A stretch of DNA of 64,000 nt from Streblospio benedicti (lineage: Eukaryota > Annelida > Polychaeta > Spionida > Spionidae): assembly GCA_019095985.1 (NCBI GenBank), contig JAGTTF010000065.1, forward strand, positions 1 to 64,000, in the 5' to 3' direction. Every line of letters starts with the position of its first letter. The first letter of the stretch is position 1. Shown piece by piece: positions 45,407 to 57,289 of the stretch. Made by a program: the position numbers and the translations under genes. The notes under the pieces are model-generated. The model searched no databases, was not told where the DNA came from, and saw nothing but the letters and a program-made list of their open reading frames with translations.

Positions 45407-47592
45407 GTGATCATCTCAAAATTTTTTTTTTTATAAAAATATTCTTTTTCATCTTGGTTATTTTGATGTATAGAATAAACCATCATCAGTTGTGAAAATA
45501 TGTGTCACAGTTAATTGTACATTGCATAATTAAATGTATACAAAATATCTTTGAAATGTTCTTTTTATGGTACAATTATAAGTTCAATAAACTTCCAACA
45601 TCAATGACAGATTTTTGTTGATTTTGCTCTGAAACAACACAGACAATTATATATTTCAAGTTCTTTACTTCAACCAGTATTTAATAAATGTGAATTATTT
45701 TTTTTATATAAATATAATAGCACATAAGTTATACTTCAGCACCGATCCTTAAATTCTAAACACACCCACTCATAGCTAAAAACTACTGTAAATAAAGCAA
45801 TCTGTGATTTTACCTATTATGAACTGTAGCTTCTTGACTCTTATTAAGGCCGAAAAGCTATCAAAATTACATTAATGTAGCCTCTACAACTATTCAAATA
45901 CAGGCAGTTGACCAAGGCTAGGCGGGTAATGATCAAAGACAATTGTAAACAATCCTTTTCCAAAATGCATTTTTCACCCCCGGTGTTGTCATTAATCAAA
46001 TGTCTTTGATTTTGAATATTTTTTATTAAGATTGAAATAATGTAACGTACTGTAATGGAACACACGAAGTGACTGTGCACACGAACCGGGTGTGCAGTGC
46101 TCTATAGTTTAGACTAATAAAAACATACCCTTCTTCTTTTATCTTTGGCATTTTAGGCATCTTTTGGCATCTTATGCATTGTAGCCCGCCAATTTGTTTG
46201 AGTTTGTTATCTGTTGATGGTTCTCATGGCAACAACTGAATTTCTGAGAAAAAATATTTGAAAATTAATCCCGGGGTTGACACCCTAGAACAAATATTAC
46301 TGAACTGGAAGCTATAGATCTAGATCTAACCTATACCGTACTGATTCCAATAATAACAAACACACATACTAAATTTATTGGATTAATTTAATCTCAGACG
46401 TGATTTTTTTTTTATTTACTTAAAATATACAGTAATTATAGCATAGATTCACTTACATAATTTCAAACATCCATCAAAGATATTTGCAACACTTGCCAAC
46501 CCGTGTTCAGAGAATTCTAGGTAAACAATGGTGACGTCTGAAATATTTACGTTTTGCGTATGAGGTTTTTACGTTAGTCAAGTAGACAATAGGTCATAGT
46601 CTGTAATCTAGACTAATTTTTGATAGTAGGGCGGATTTTTATTTTTATGTTAAATTAATTTTGAATTGTGTGCAACATAGCAGAATGATTAAAATATATT
46701 ATTTTTCATTATGTAACTTTACTGCCATTACTAGTCACCTATATACTCACCAAAAGTATGGCATTGCTAAATATATATGTGCAACTTTTATTATATGAGC
46801 ACCATCACGATATTGCTCCCACTTTTCTGCAAAAATGTCCAATTTTTTTCTTTACTTGTTAGCTTCATACTTTTCTAGCAGGGATTAGACAACTACTATA
46901 CAATGTTAAATACCCCAAACCCACCCTCAAAAGGGTAATGTCTTGTCATTTAAGCTGTGGTGGCAAAATGACTTGGGTGGGTGTCGCTGGACATTTTATA
47001 TATCTCGGACTCTCCAAATGCTACGTTCTAAAAATGAACTTTCAAAAAGATTAAATCTCTTATTCCATGTTAAATACTCTTTGAAAAACATACGTGTTAA
47101 AAGAATATTGGTATTTCAGGATGTGTCGATGTGGTGGTCACCCAAAAGTCTCCATGTTTGGGCGTAACTCTTGTCCAGTTACACCCACAACATTGGCATT
47201 TCTTTCTGCTGCTTAATGTAATCATATGATTTACATGAAATATAAATGAGGGGTGATTTAAATCTATTTATGAAGTACATCAGCATTTTCTAATGTATAG
47301 ACTACAGTTTGAATGTAGTTAACATGTATTTTTGTCCCCAAAAGAGTGTCCTGGTGGGCGTAACATTTACTTGCAATACATATTATTGTCTCTCTCTGCA
47401 CATGACAATCGTTTGTAAGTAAAGATTTATGAAATTGGACAACTTGGAACCTGCTTTTAAACATTTGAGACCATCCTCCATCCTAGAGAACAGCTGCCCC
47501 CCCTGCAATCTTCACATTTGCATTGAGGTCGCAACATACACTACATTTTTCATTGTTACGCCAGCCGATTGCATTGAGGCCATGAACCAACA
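45407..47592. repeat. 2.2-kb tandem duplication, copy 2
   Basis: Second copy; its right end carries small insertions (near 47500-47560) not in copy 1. The near-identity could reflect a very recent event or two haplotypes placed in tandem by the assembler. Confidence 0.95.
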
Positions 47593-47599
47593 GACTATA

Positions 47600-49898
47600 T
47601 AATTGTAGGTAGGTGCTTGCTGTAGGGAACTGAGAGACATGCGCAAGCTTTGGGAGCACAGGCTAATCACGTGACCGTGCTGCACTGTGGCAGCTTATAT
47701 GTTGAAGATTCATTTGTTCAAAGTTCTGTTAATCATCTTGAGTTATACTTGTACTTTTGAACTATATTTTTAAGCTACCTGAAGCTTTCGGCCATCTTCA
47801 CATGGCATTTTTCCCACAGTGCACTAGTCATCACGATCTTTAAGCTTGTCCTTGGGAGGACGACTGCCATATGTTTTTGGAGTTTTTGTTGTTGGAGGAA
47901 GAATCAATGGCACAGGGGTTCATAAGGATCATAGCATTTTATGTTTTTGGTGTTTTTGTTGTTGTCTTTCTTCTGAGTTCATCAGTCAACTGCACCATTT
48001 ATCAATGGCACAGTCAAAGCTTTGTATTTGTTACAAGTTACAGCAATCATAGCATTTTATGTATATTGTTTGGTTTATCTTTTTAAAATCTGTTAAGGGA
48101 TAATTTTCATCTCCATTTTGCTTTTCTTTTAGCTGTTTCAAATGCATGTCTACAATGAATAAATATACAAGGATCTAGGACAGTGTCTGGTTGAAGCGTG
48201 GCAGGTGTACATGGGCATTGCATTCATTTTTAATTTCTTGGCACTGAGAAAAGAATCAAAATACAAGTTGATGCTGGAGGTTACGTTGGACGTAAGAGAG
48301 AATTAGTCACACAGTGGAACCTGTCTACGTGAACACCTCTATTGTGAGGACACCTGTCTTTTGTGGACACTTTTCACTTCTCTCTTTTTTCTATATGTTA
48401 TCATATATTTGAAATGTATAAGTCATGTGTCAGTATAAATAAACAAAGTTTGCCTTGACTTTGACCTATACAACACCTTTAAAGTGACATTCTCTTAACG
48501 AACCCTCTCATTTTAGTACATCTTTTTTTTGGACAATTTTCACATTTTTTTTTCACTGAATGTGTCCACGTTTGACATATCCATATCCTACCTTGCGTAA
48601 TTTTGGCACCAATGCTGGCTATATGACACCTTAGGGGCAAAACCCACAGCAACGGATGGTCGCCGTACGGCTGCCGAACGTCAAATCTGCCGTACGGCGG
48701 TTATAAACCCACAGTGACGGGTCATATAAGTTGACGTACGGCTGCCGTACGGCAGCTGGAGTTGGCACACCTAATTATTATGAATCTTAGCATTAATATC
48801 ATCATATATATTATATTATATATAAAACTGAATGCCGTGATTCAAATAACTCTAGACATCTTACAATGATATTGCATGTTTGAATTTAAACTCAGATAAC
48901 CATCAAGTTCTACCTTTATAGTTATGTTTAATTTTGGCAGCGTTCACGTAGTCTATCTACTTCTTTGTATAGTGACATAGAAAGACGTTTGCCGAGACGG
49001 TGTTTTCTGTTTTCATATACTACTTTTTCTTGTCGTTATATATTAACTTAATAAACACATTACTAGTAAAGGATTAATTACTGGTGCGCTAAGGTGATTT
49101 GCCGTAAGGCTATATTTGATACCAATCCGTCAGTAGACTGGTGACCTATGTCGAGTTGGTGGCGCGCACATCATACTTTTATATAACCAAAACTATTTGG
49201 CTCATTTACTTGTTGTAAAGTGAGCCAAAAAGAATCCTAGTATTTAGCTTAGAAACGCCGTGCCAGGCTGTGGGGGCAAATTTTGGTCATAATTTCATCC
49301 TTACCGACCCGATTTCCGTAGGTTTATATGGCTTGAATACACTAACAATATCCTGTCAATCATTCCCGATATGAAAGTCACTTGAACTCTTTAGTTATCA
49401 GTCCCTACACGTGGAATAAAAATGTTACCCCTATAATTTCACATTACCTGTCAAAATAGTACGAATCAACATGTTTGTCAATAACGAGGCTGCGCGCGCA
49501 TTTCGAAGAAATTGCGGGCGGAAGTGAGCGTGTTGTTGTAGTATTTATATTGGCAAAAACGGACGTTTTTATGAAAATACTTAAGATTTTATATCATATA
49601 ATTATCTATCTGTCATATTATATATAAAACTGGAACATGCCTCGTTCTTTGTGCTAGTGTCATTCGATGACAGGTATGTACTGGTCCAAAATTAACTACA
49701 ATATAGTACATGCATAGATCAATATATATAGTAGTCTTAATATAATTATTGTTGTTAGACATGGGCTGTTGGACATAATATCCCAATTTCTGTTAGTGTC
49801 ACCATGTATTTTTTTAATCTTAATCTAAATGTTTTATCATAGCCTAAAATATTTTTTCCCCCTTTACTTTTTGCCAGTGTATTTTGATCTGATATGCA
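47600..49898. other. Non-coding, no gene recognised
   Basis: Contains a GTTTTTGGTGTTTTTGTTGT repeat near 47871-47965, a transposon-end-like AACCTGTCTACGTGAACACC at 48317, and a cluster of GCCGTACGGC palindromes at 48640-48765. Confidence 0.4.
48640..48765. repeat. Cluster of GCCGTACGG(C) palindromes
   Basis: AACCCACAG(C/T)(A/G)ACGG occurs twice, 67 bp apart. CCGTACGG or GTACGG(C/T)GCCG motifs occur at least four times in about 100 bp: markedly GC-rich in an AT-rich setting. Confidence 0.6.
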
Positions 49899-49998
49899 NN
49901 NNNNNNNNNNNNNNNNNNNNNNNNNNNNNNNNNNNNNNNNNNNNNNNNNNNNNNNNNNNNNNNNNNNNNNNNNNNNNNNNNNNNNNNNNNNNNNNNNN
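49899..49998. other. Assembly gap (100 N)
   Basis: One hundred undetermined bases, a conventional gap size, so the true distance is unknown. Confidence 1.
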
Positions 49999-50006
49999 AA
50001 CACTAT

Positions 50007-50500
50007 GGCAGCACTCAACGCTGTTTTTGCAATCGACAAAAAGCCCTTATCATTCCGTAGAAATTACATAAACAGGAAGCAAAAGTACAATGAATCCGTA
50101 CGTGATTTCGCGCAGAATTAATGCAGAGATTTGCAGAATGCAATCCCCCCATTAGAGATACAGGTCGACGTCTACACAAACATGCTCAATCCCTCTCATA
50201 GCCGCAGAGATTCAAGACGAGGAGTACACTGGACTTGAAAAAACTTTTAGTAGCCTGCGCTTGAGAAGGAACACAGGCTCCGCCTCAGAAGAGAAGCCAG
50301 CCAGTCAGTTAACCATATCTCATTTGACAGGCGCAGTAGGCGGGACCAGTCGCGTGGTCGCAGCCGCGACAGGCGTTCTTTACTCACGTCAAGGTTATAA
50401 TAACCGGTTTAATCGCTCCAGATCAGACGCCAACGAGATTACAGCAGCGGTGGTACGTGCCGCCTCTAGGAGTCTGTGACGTTTTTAGGTCGTAAATAAA
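50007..50500 (+). mobile_element. LTR-element gag fossil
   Basis: Translations of this stretch resemble the end of a retroelement gag: an LSFRRNYINRKQKYNESVRDF segment (cut here by the gap on its left) and an Arg/Ser-rich tail. It is broken in several places and GC-richer than its flanks. An AATAAA lies at about 50495. It stops where the next element's LTR starts. Family: LTR retroelement, Gypsy- or BEL-like, not resolved; looks old. Confidence 0.5.
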
Positions 50501-50509
50501 GAAACGAAA

Positions 50510-51156
50510 TGTTAATTGTATAGTGATATGGTTACATCATGTTACCAAAGATGTTGATTGGTAAATCAATATTATTGATGTATTATTGATGTTAGTAGTA
50601 TGCATGTACTATCTGGTACGTCAGGAGGTTTCCAGAAACAAAGGTTTATGTTATTATTTTTGTTTACACTCTGGAATGTTCTCGCTGCATTACATAATTT
50701 GTTAAGAATAATATGGATTGTTCTAGACCTTAGGGCATATATATAAAGGCAGCTCAAATTTAATAAGAGGAGAGATTTTGGAGTTTTAGTTTGTGAATTA
50801 GTTTGAAGAGTTTGATTTGTTCATGCATCTTTGCCATCAAAATTGATATTTCATGCATCCTTGTCATTAAGTTTGAATTTGTAAATTGTCGCTCTGAGAA
50901 GCATTTGTTTGAAAACTTTGTTATTGGAACTTTGAAGACTTGATAAAGCTCACAGAGCATTATTTTGGAGATATCATCTCATTTGTGCCAGACGAGCTGA
51001 AAGCCGCTGGGAAACTTTGGATTGGACTTTGTAAAGCAAGCATTTCTGGAAGGACATTTTGTTTGAGTGGAAACGTTTGGGAAACAGTAATTTCAGAGTT
51101 TGAAATTAATTTGATCATACCCCTAGACGTTCTAATCTGTTACTTGAGCCATAACA
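50510..51156 (+). repeat. Putative 5' LTR of the Gypsy-type element
   Basis: Starts TGTTAATTGTATAG, ends CCATAACA four bases before the primer site. TATATATAAAGG near 50739. Ends are inferred from the primer site and the TG..CA rule, as no second LTR is present. Confidence 0.55.
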
Positions 51157-53468
51157 AAAATTGGGGCTCGTCCGGGATTATTTTAAACTCTGTGCAAAAT
51201 TTAGTTTTAGAGTTATTTGATTGAGGTTGTGTGAATTTGGTGGTTGTAGTGAAGTCGTATTAACATGGCAACATTTGACCCTAAACAATTTATAGAAAAT
51301 CCTGATGCAACAGAATTCAAATCTTTAAACAAAGATAAGCTGTTTGCATTAGCTGAGCATCTTGAATTATCTGATGTTAAGAAATCCATAAAAAAATCAG
51401 AAATCAAAAACATAGTTGCAGAAAAATTGATAGAAGATGAAATATTCTCGGAAGAAGAAATTTTATCTATTAAAAACAAGATTCAGACAAATTTGAGGCC
51501 TTAGAAAAAGAATTTGATGTAACCAAATATATTAGACTGGTACCCCCATTTCAAGACAAGGAGGTTGACCAGTACTTTTTGCACTTTGAAAAAGTAGCAA
51601 AAAATCTGAATTGGCCTAAGGAAAATTGGACTATGCTCTTACAGAGTGTTCTATCTGGCAAGGCTAGGGAAATTTTTACACAACTTTCGGTTGATCAGGC
51701 TTCAAACTATGATACAGTGAAGACCTTGATTTTAAAAGGGTATGAATTGGTGCCTGAGGCATATCGCCAGAAGTTCAGAAATTGGGAAAAAAGAAATGAC
51801 CAAACTTATGTTGAGTTTGCCAGAACTAAGGAACAGTTGTTTGATCGCTGGTGTAATTCTAAAAAGATTGAGGAAAATTTTGATAAATTGCGCCAGCTAG
51901 TTTTGATTGAAGAATTTAAAAGATGCATACACTCTGATGTGAAAACATATATAGATGAACAGAGTGCAGACACATTGGATAATGCAGCTAGACTAGCTGA
52001 TGACTATGCTTTGACACACAAAAAGTTTCTTTTTTTTCTGGCAAACCTCAAAAATCATTTACAAATAAGAATCCTAATTCTTCTGGAAATTTCAAGCAAA
52101 ATAGTCAAGCAAAAAACAAGAGTCAGTCAGAAAATAAGACCTCAAGTGATAGTAACACCAAGCCAAAGTCAGAACCTGGTCAGACAGCTAAAAGTATGAC
52201 TTGTTATTATAAAGAGCCAGGTCATATGAAATTTGACTGTCCTGTATTGAAAAATAAGGAACAAAGAAAAAATTACAGGTAGAACTACTGTAAACTTTGT
52301 TTCTAAATTTGGAACTGTATCCAATTTTGTGAAGGATGTGCATGACACACTTGTTAAAGAGTCTAACTCTGTTTGTAAACCTACTGAAGAGTCTAGTTCT
52401 GTTAGTGGATTGGAGGAGGCTTTTGGCTCAGACTCATTTTTTGATTTGGGCAGATGTTTTGCCATTCACAAATGAAACAGACACTGGTTTAGGTGCACTT
52501 GTTAAGGGTCTGTTTGAAGATGATTATAGTATTGCACCTCTTCATAAGTTGTACTTGTCCACTGATCTTGTGTCAGGACATGTAACAATGGGTGTTAGAA
52601 AAAATGGATTGTGATGGTATACAGGTTATTCTTGGCAATGACCTTGCAGGCAAGAAAGTGTTTGCAGATCCTATTGTGACTGAAAATCCTTCTCTGGAAT
52701 CACATGTTGATCCAATTGAAAAGGAAGTTCCTGAATTTATCCTGTTTGTGCTGTGACACGATCCATGAGCTTGAAATTAAAAAAGACAAGGAAAATTCTA
52801 ATGTCGAAACCTCTGAGAAAAATTCTGAGTCATTTGATGAGTTGCCTTGTGAAAATAAAATATTTTCTAGGTCAGAAATGATTGCTGAACAACAAAAAAG
52901 ACCCAGAAATTTCTAAATTATTTTCCATGGCTGTTGATTATGATGAAGTGTCACAGAATCCTGTTTGTTATTATGAGAAACATGGTGTTCTGATGAGAAA
53001 GTGGAGACCACCAGATGTAAATTCTGATGAAGATTGGGCTATCAGACACCAGATTGTTGTGCCAAAGTCTTATAGATCTGAAATTCTAAAGCTGGCTGAG
53101 AATGTTTTATCAGGTCATTTGGGCATAAACAATGTTTTATCAGAAAGTATCTGTTCATTTTATTGGCCTGGTATAAGGAAGGATGTTGTTGAATTTTGTA
53201 GATCTTGCCATACTTGTCAAGTGGTTGGCAAACCAAATCAGACACCTCCCAAGGCTCCTTTTTTGAAACCCATTCCCTGCATTTGAAGAACAATTCAGTA
53301 GGATAATATAATACTATAATGTGTGCATCAACTAGATTTCCAGAAGCCATTCCTTTGAGGAAAATCATTTTCCAAAAACAAAGTGAAAAGCTTTTGACAA
53401 AGTTTTTCATGTGTTTGGCCTTCCAAATCATTTCAAGTCAGATCAAAGTTCAAATTTCACGTCAGGCT
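50510..53468 (+). mobile_element. Broken Gypsy-type LTR element
   Basis: Parts in order: a putative 5' LTR (50510-51156, TG..CA, TATA-like box near 50740); a primer site TTGGGGCTCGTCCGGGAT (51161-51178) matching the tRNA-Pro site used by many retroelements; a gag start at 51265; a SCAN-like gag region (51579-52050) with FARTKEQLFDRWCNSKKIEE; a zinc-knuckle-like CYYKEPGHMKFDC near 52201; protease-like sequence about 52450-52690; an integrase H2C2 zinc domain about 53095-53220 (GHLGIN, FYWPGIRKDV, CRSCHTC); and integrase-core sequence to about 53465. Reverse transcriptase is not recognised. There are several breaks. No 3' LTR: a GGT microsatellite with a foldback-type module takes over at the right end. 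Decayed, old copy. Confidence 0.8.
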
Positions 53469-53869
53469 TATGGTGGTGGTGGTGGTGGTGGTGTTGGTGT
53501 TGGTGTTGGTGGTGGTGGTGGTGGTGGTGGTGGTGGGCGTCACTGCGAAAAAAAATCCAGCGACCTTTTTTTGGGAATCCGCGACATTTTTCGGGAATTT
53601 ACTACCGGGAATCTGCGACCTGCCCAAATTCGCTACATTTTTGGGAATCCGCGACATTTTTCGGGAATTTCCTACCTTTTGAAACGGGAATCCGTAACAT
53701 TTTTAGAAATTTGTAACTACTGTTTGGCGGCCATTTTGCGGGAATTTGCTACCTATTGAAATGGGAATCCGTAATATTTTAGGGATTTTGTAAATAATTA
53801 TTGCCGGCCATAATTAATATTTCTATGGCTATAATATTTTTTAAACTTTTTATGGCTATTTAATAAAAT
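53469..53869 (+). mobile_element. Foldback-type module with GGT repeat end, copy 2
   Basis: (GGT)n with TGTTGG variants (53470-53536), then repeated GGGAATCCGCGACATTTTT / CGGGAATTTACTACC units, ending TATGGCTATTTAATAAAAT. It is the reverse complement of 45098-45401. It interrupts the Gypsy-type element. Confidence 0.75.
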
Positions 53870-54721
53870 CCACTTAGACAATATTTCATTCATCCTATTG
53901 ATTTTATTAGCATTTTACGATAATCATTTATTTTCCAACTTTCATGCGAATTTATGATTTAACCAGCAGTGGGAGATGTTCTTATCTCCCATTGTTTATT
54001 TTCTTATCTCCCACTGTTGGCGTGTGGAAAATGTAGACATATAATTACCATGAAACATTAGCAAATCTTTCTCCATGACATAATGTTTGCAAAGAATAAG
54101 ATATGTATAGATAAGCATTTGCTTATAGCACAGCCCTACACGTTAGACATTTAGAAATGTATGATGTTAAAAGTAGCAGTAAGGTGTAACAAGTAAGACT
54201 TATTTTGTATCTCTAACAATTTGTGTACTATTTGTTTTAAAAAGCATTACAATTTATTTCTGATTTTAGGAACTAAAAATATCACACACTATTTATACAT
54301 GCTTTGTTTCTTAAATGAATAGAATTCTTCACACCCAACCTGTAGGTTTTTATGTTTAAACCACTGTAGCAAAGCTATTAATGGGCCAACAATAGTGTTT
54401 TAGTTGCCAAAATGAACCTACTTACTTATATTTTAGTAAGATGAACACAATTTATATGATTCATCAAAACTACAGGATCTATTGTGCATTATGTGGATGC
54501 ACACAGGGCCCGTAGGTGGCCATAAAATGGCGATCCGATTGACATTGCGTCATGTTTATTTACATTATTTCTTACCAAATTTTTTTCTCCACACTTTTGG
54601 TAATGGGAAAATAATTATTTTCCCTAGTAATAATGTCATATGGTACTTGTTTGGATGCTATTATTTTTTTATAAATAAAAACAATAGGGAATGGGTGTGA
54701 CCTCATCTTCCTGTGTAAATG

Positions 54722-54845
54722 CTCTATATATATAAAATAAAAAGTTGCACATATATAATTAACAAATGCCATACATTTGGTGAGTATATAGGTGACTAGT
54801 AATGGCAGTAAAAATACATAATGAAAAAAATATGTTTTAATCATT
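54722..54845. repeat. Inverted match to 44116-44240
   Basis: GCACATATATAATTAACAAATG..CCATACATTTGGTGAGTATA and TAGTAATGGCAGTAAA match the reverse complement of the 2.2-kb unit interior. It marks the outer edge of arm B. Confidence 0.8.
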
Positions 54846-55126
54846 ATACTATGGTTTCACAATTCTAAAGCAAATAATTTAATATTTTATTAATTGAGGA
54901 TATGTGCTTCACTAGCACACAGGAGGAGCGCAAAAGGTACATGCAAAGGCTTTCTTCCTTTTATGAGGCATCTCCTTGAACAAGTGTCATAACAGACTGC
55001 AAAAAGAAAATAACTTTTACTAATATTTTTTCATGCAATAATTATTTAAAAATAACTGGCAAAAATTAAATACAGAATAACTTTAACATGGAATTGTATT
55101 AACCTTGATTATTATACACATGTGCA

Positions 55127-56836
55127 CACATTCTTGCAATGTTTCATCCACTTTCAGGCAATCGGTAATGAAACGGATTACAACCAACCAGTTAAAGTGG
55201 AGCCTATTGAAATGTAATAATTTAATTTATATGACATATGTCTAAATATTAAATGGTTTATTTAATAAAACAATAATAATAGAATACATCAAGTAACTAA
55301 GCAACGAGAATACATAGAGTAACTAGCAGCGTGACGAGAAGATTGAGTGCCTTGAGAATTGGTAATTGTTGGCAGTATTTGCAATGTTTCATTCACTTTC
55401 AGACGATCGAGTAATGAAACGGACTGCAACCAAACCAGTTAAAGTGGAGCCTATTGAAATGTAAAAATTTAATTTATATGACATATGTCTAAATATTAAA
55501 TATTAAATGGTTTATCAATGAAACAATAATAATAAGAATACATAAAGTAACTAGCACCGAGAATACACAAAGTAACTAGCAACGTTTTAGAAGATTGAGT
55601 GCCTTCGAACTTGGGAATTGTTAGCAGCATTTGCAATGTTTCATCCACTTTCAGATGATCAGTAATGAAACGGACTGCAACCAACCAGTTAAATGGAGCC
55701 TATTGAAAAGTAAAAAATTTAATTTATATGACATATGTCTAAATATTAAATATTAAATGGTTTATCAATGAAACAATAATAATAGAATACATAAAGTAAC
55801 TAGCACCGAGAATACACAAAGTAACTAGCAACGCGAGAAGATTGAGTGCCTTGAAATTGGGAATTGTTAGCAGCATTTGCAATGTTTCATCCACTTTCAG
55901 GCGATCGAATAATGAAACGGACTGCAACCAACCAGTTAAAGTGGAGCCTATTGAGAAGTAAAAATTTAATTTATATGACATATGTCTAAATATTAAATAT
56001 TAAATGGTTTATTTAATGAAACAATAATAATAGAATACATAAAGTAACTAGCAACGAGAATACATAAAGTAACTAGCATTGTACGAGAAGATTGAGTGCC
56101 TTCGAAATTGGTAATTGTTGGCAGCATTTGCAATGTTTCATCCACTTTCAGACGATCGAATAATGAAACGGATTACAACCAACTAGTGGAGCCTATTGAG
56201 AAGTAAAATTTAATTTATATGACATATGTCTAAATATTAAATAATAAATGGTTTTATTTAATGAAACAATAATAATAGAATATATAAAGTAACTAGCAAC
56301 GAGAATACATAAAATAACTAGCAACGTGAGAAGATTGAGTGCCTTCAAATTGGTAATTGTTGGCAGTATTTGCAATGTTTCATCCACTTTCAGACGATCG
56401 AGTAATGAAACGGACTGCAACCAACCAGTTAAAGTGGAGCCTATTGAAAAGTAAAAATTTAATTTATATGACATATGTCTAAATATTAAATATTAAATGG
56501 TTTATTTAATGAAACAATCATAATAGAATACATAAAGTAACTAGCAACGTACGAAGATTGAGTGCCTTCGAAATTGTAATTGTTGCATTTGCAATGTTTC
56601 ATCCACTTTCAGACCATCGAGTAATGAAACGCATTACAACCAACCAGTGGAGCCTATTGAAAAGTAAAAATTTAATTTATATGACATATGTCTAAATTTT
56701 AAATATTAAATGGTTTATTTGATGAAACAATAACAATAGAATACATAAAGTAACTAGCAACGAGAATTACATAAATTAACTAGACCGTGCGAGAAGATTG
56801 AGTGCCTTCGAAATTGGGAATTGTTGGCAGCATTGG
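55127..56836. repeat. Satellite array, seven ~245-bp units
   Basis: GCAATGTTTCATCCACTTTC recurs at about 55133, 55380, 55633, 55879, 56130, 56371 and 56591. Each unit also holds AAGATTGAGTGCCTTCGAA, GACATATGTCTAAATATTAA and one or two AAAGTAACTAGCAACGAGAA sub-repeats. A GTTTCAT...ATGAAAC inverted pair lies in each. The repeated minus-strand ORFs here (MSYKLNFYFSIGS...) are by-products of periodicity. An eighth partial unit ends the array. Confidence 0.95.
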
Positions 56837-57289
56837 CAAAATTTCTCAAATTCCATTCACATGCTGACTGTAGGCCCACGGGTTGATATGAACATGGACT
56901 GGCAAGGTAGTCTGAATGAAAAAAGTCGGTCATGTTCAGAATTTTATGTCCAATATATAATCTTTTACTATAATCGTTAAACTAATAATTTCTTCACTGG
57001 AATTGCTGTGTATACAGGAACACATTGTCCGTCTTATTTTAAGCAAACCGGTTTAACATATTTCAGTTCGAATAAATAATCTATGCATTCTTAAGTGTTC
57101 AGGTCGAATGGGTTTTAAAGATGGTGATTTTTGTTTCAACGATAAAACGTGATAATGAAATGTAGTAATGCTCATTTATAAAAAAGATAGCCCAATAAAT
57201 ACGTAAATAATATGGGGTAAATAATCATATTTACATGTACAATATATTGGATTTTTACCTGACAAGATGTAATATGCATTTATATTCAC

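Noticed and set aside
47846-48086. Two overlapping ORFs rich in Phe, Val and Cys
   Set aside because: Derived from imperfect GTTTTTGGTG/TTGTTGT repeats.
53411-53759. Poly-Trp, poly-Val and poly-Gly ORFs
   Set aside because: Produced by the GGT microsatellite and the foldback-type module.
55496-56474. Repeated minus-strand ORFs starting MSYKLNFYFSIGS
   Set aside because: They follow the satellite period; differences between units do not respect codons.
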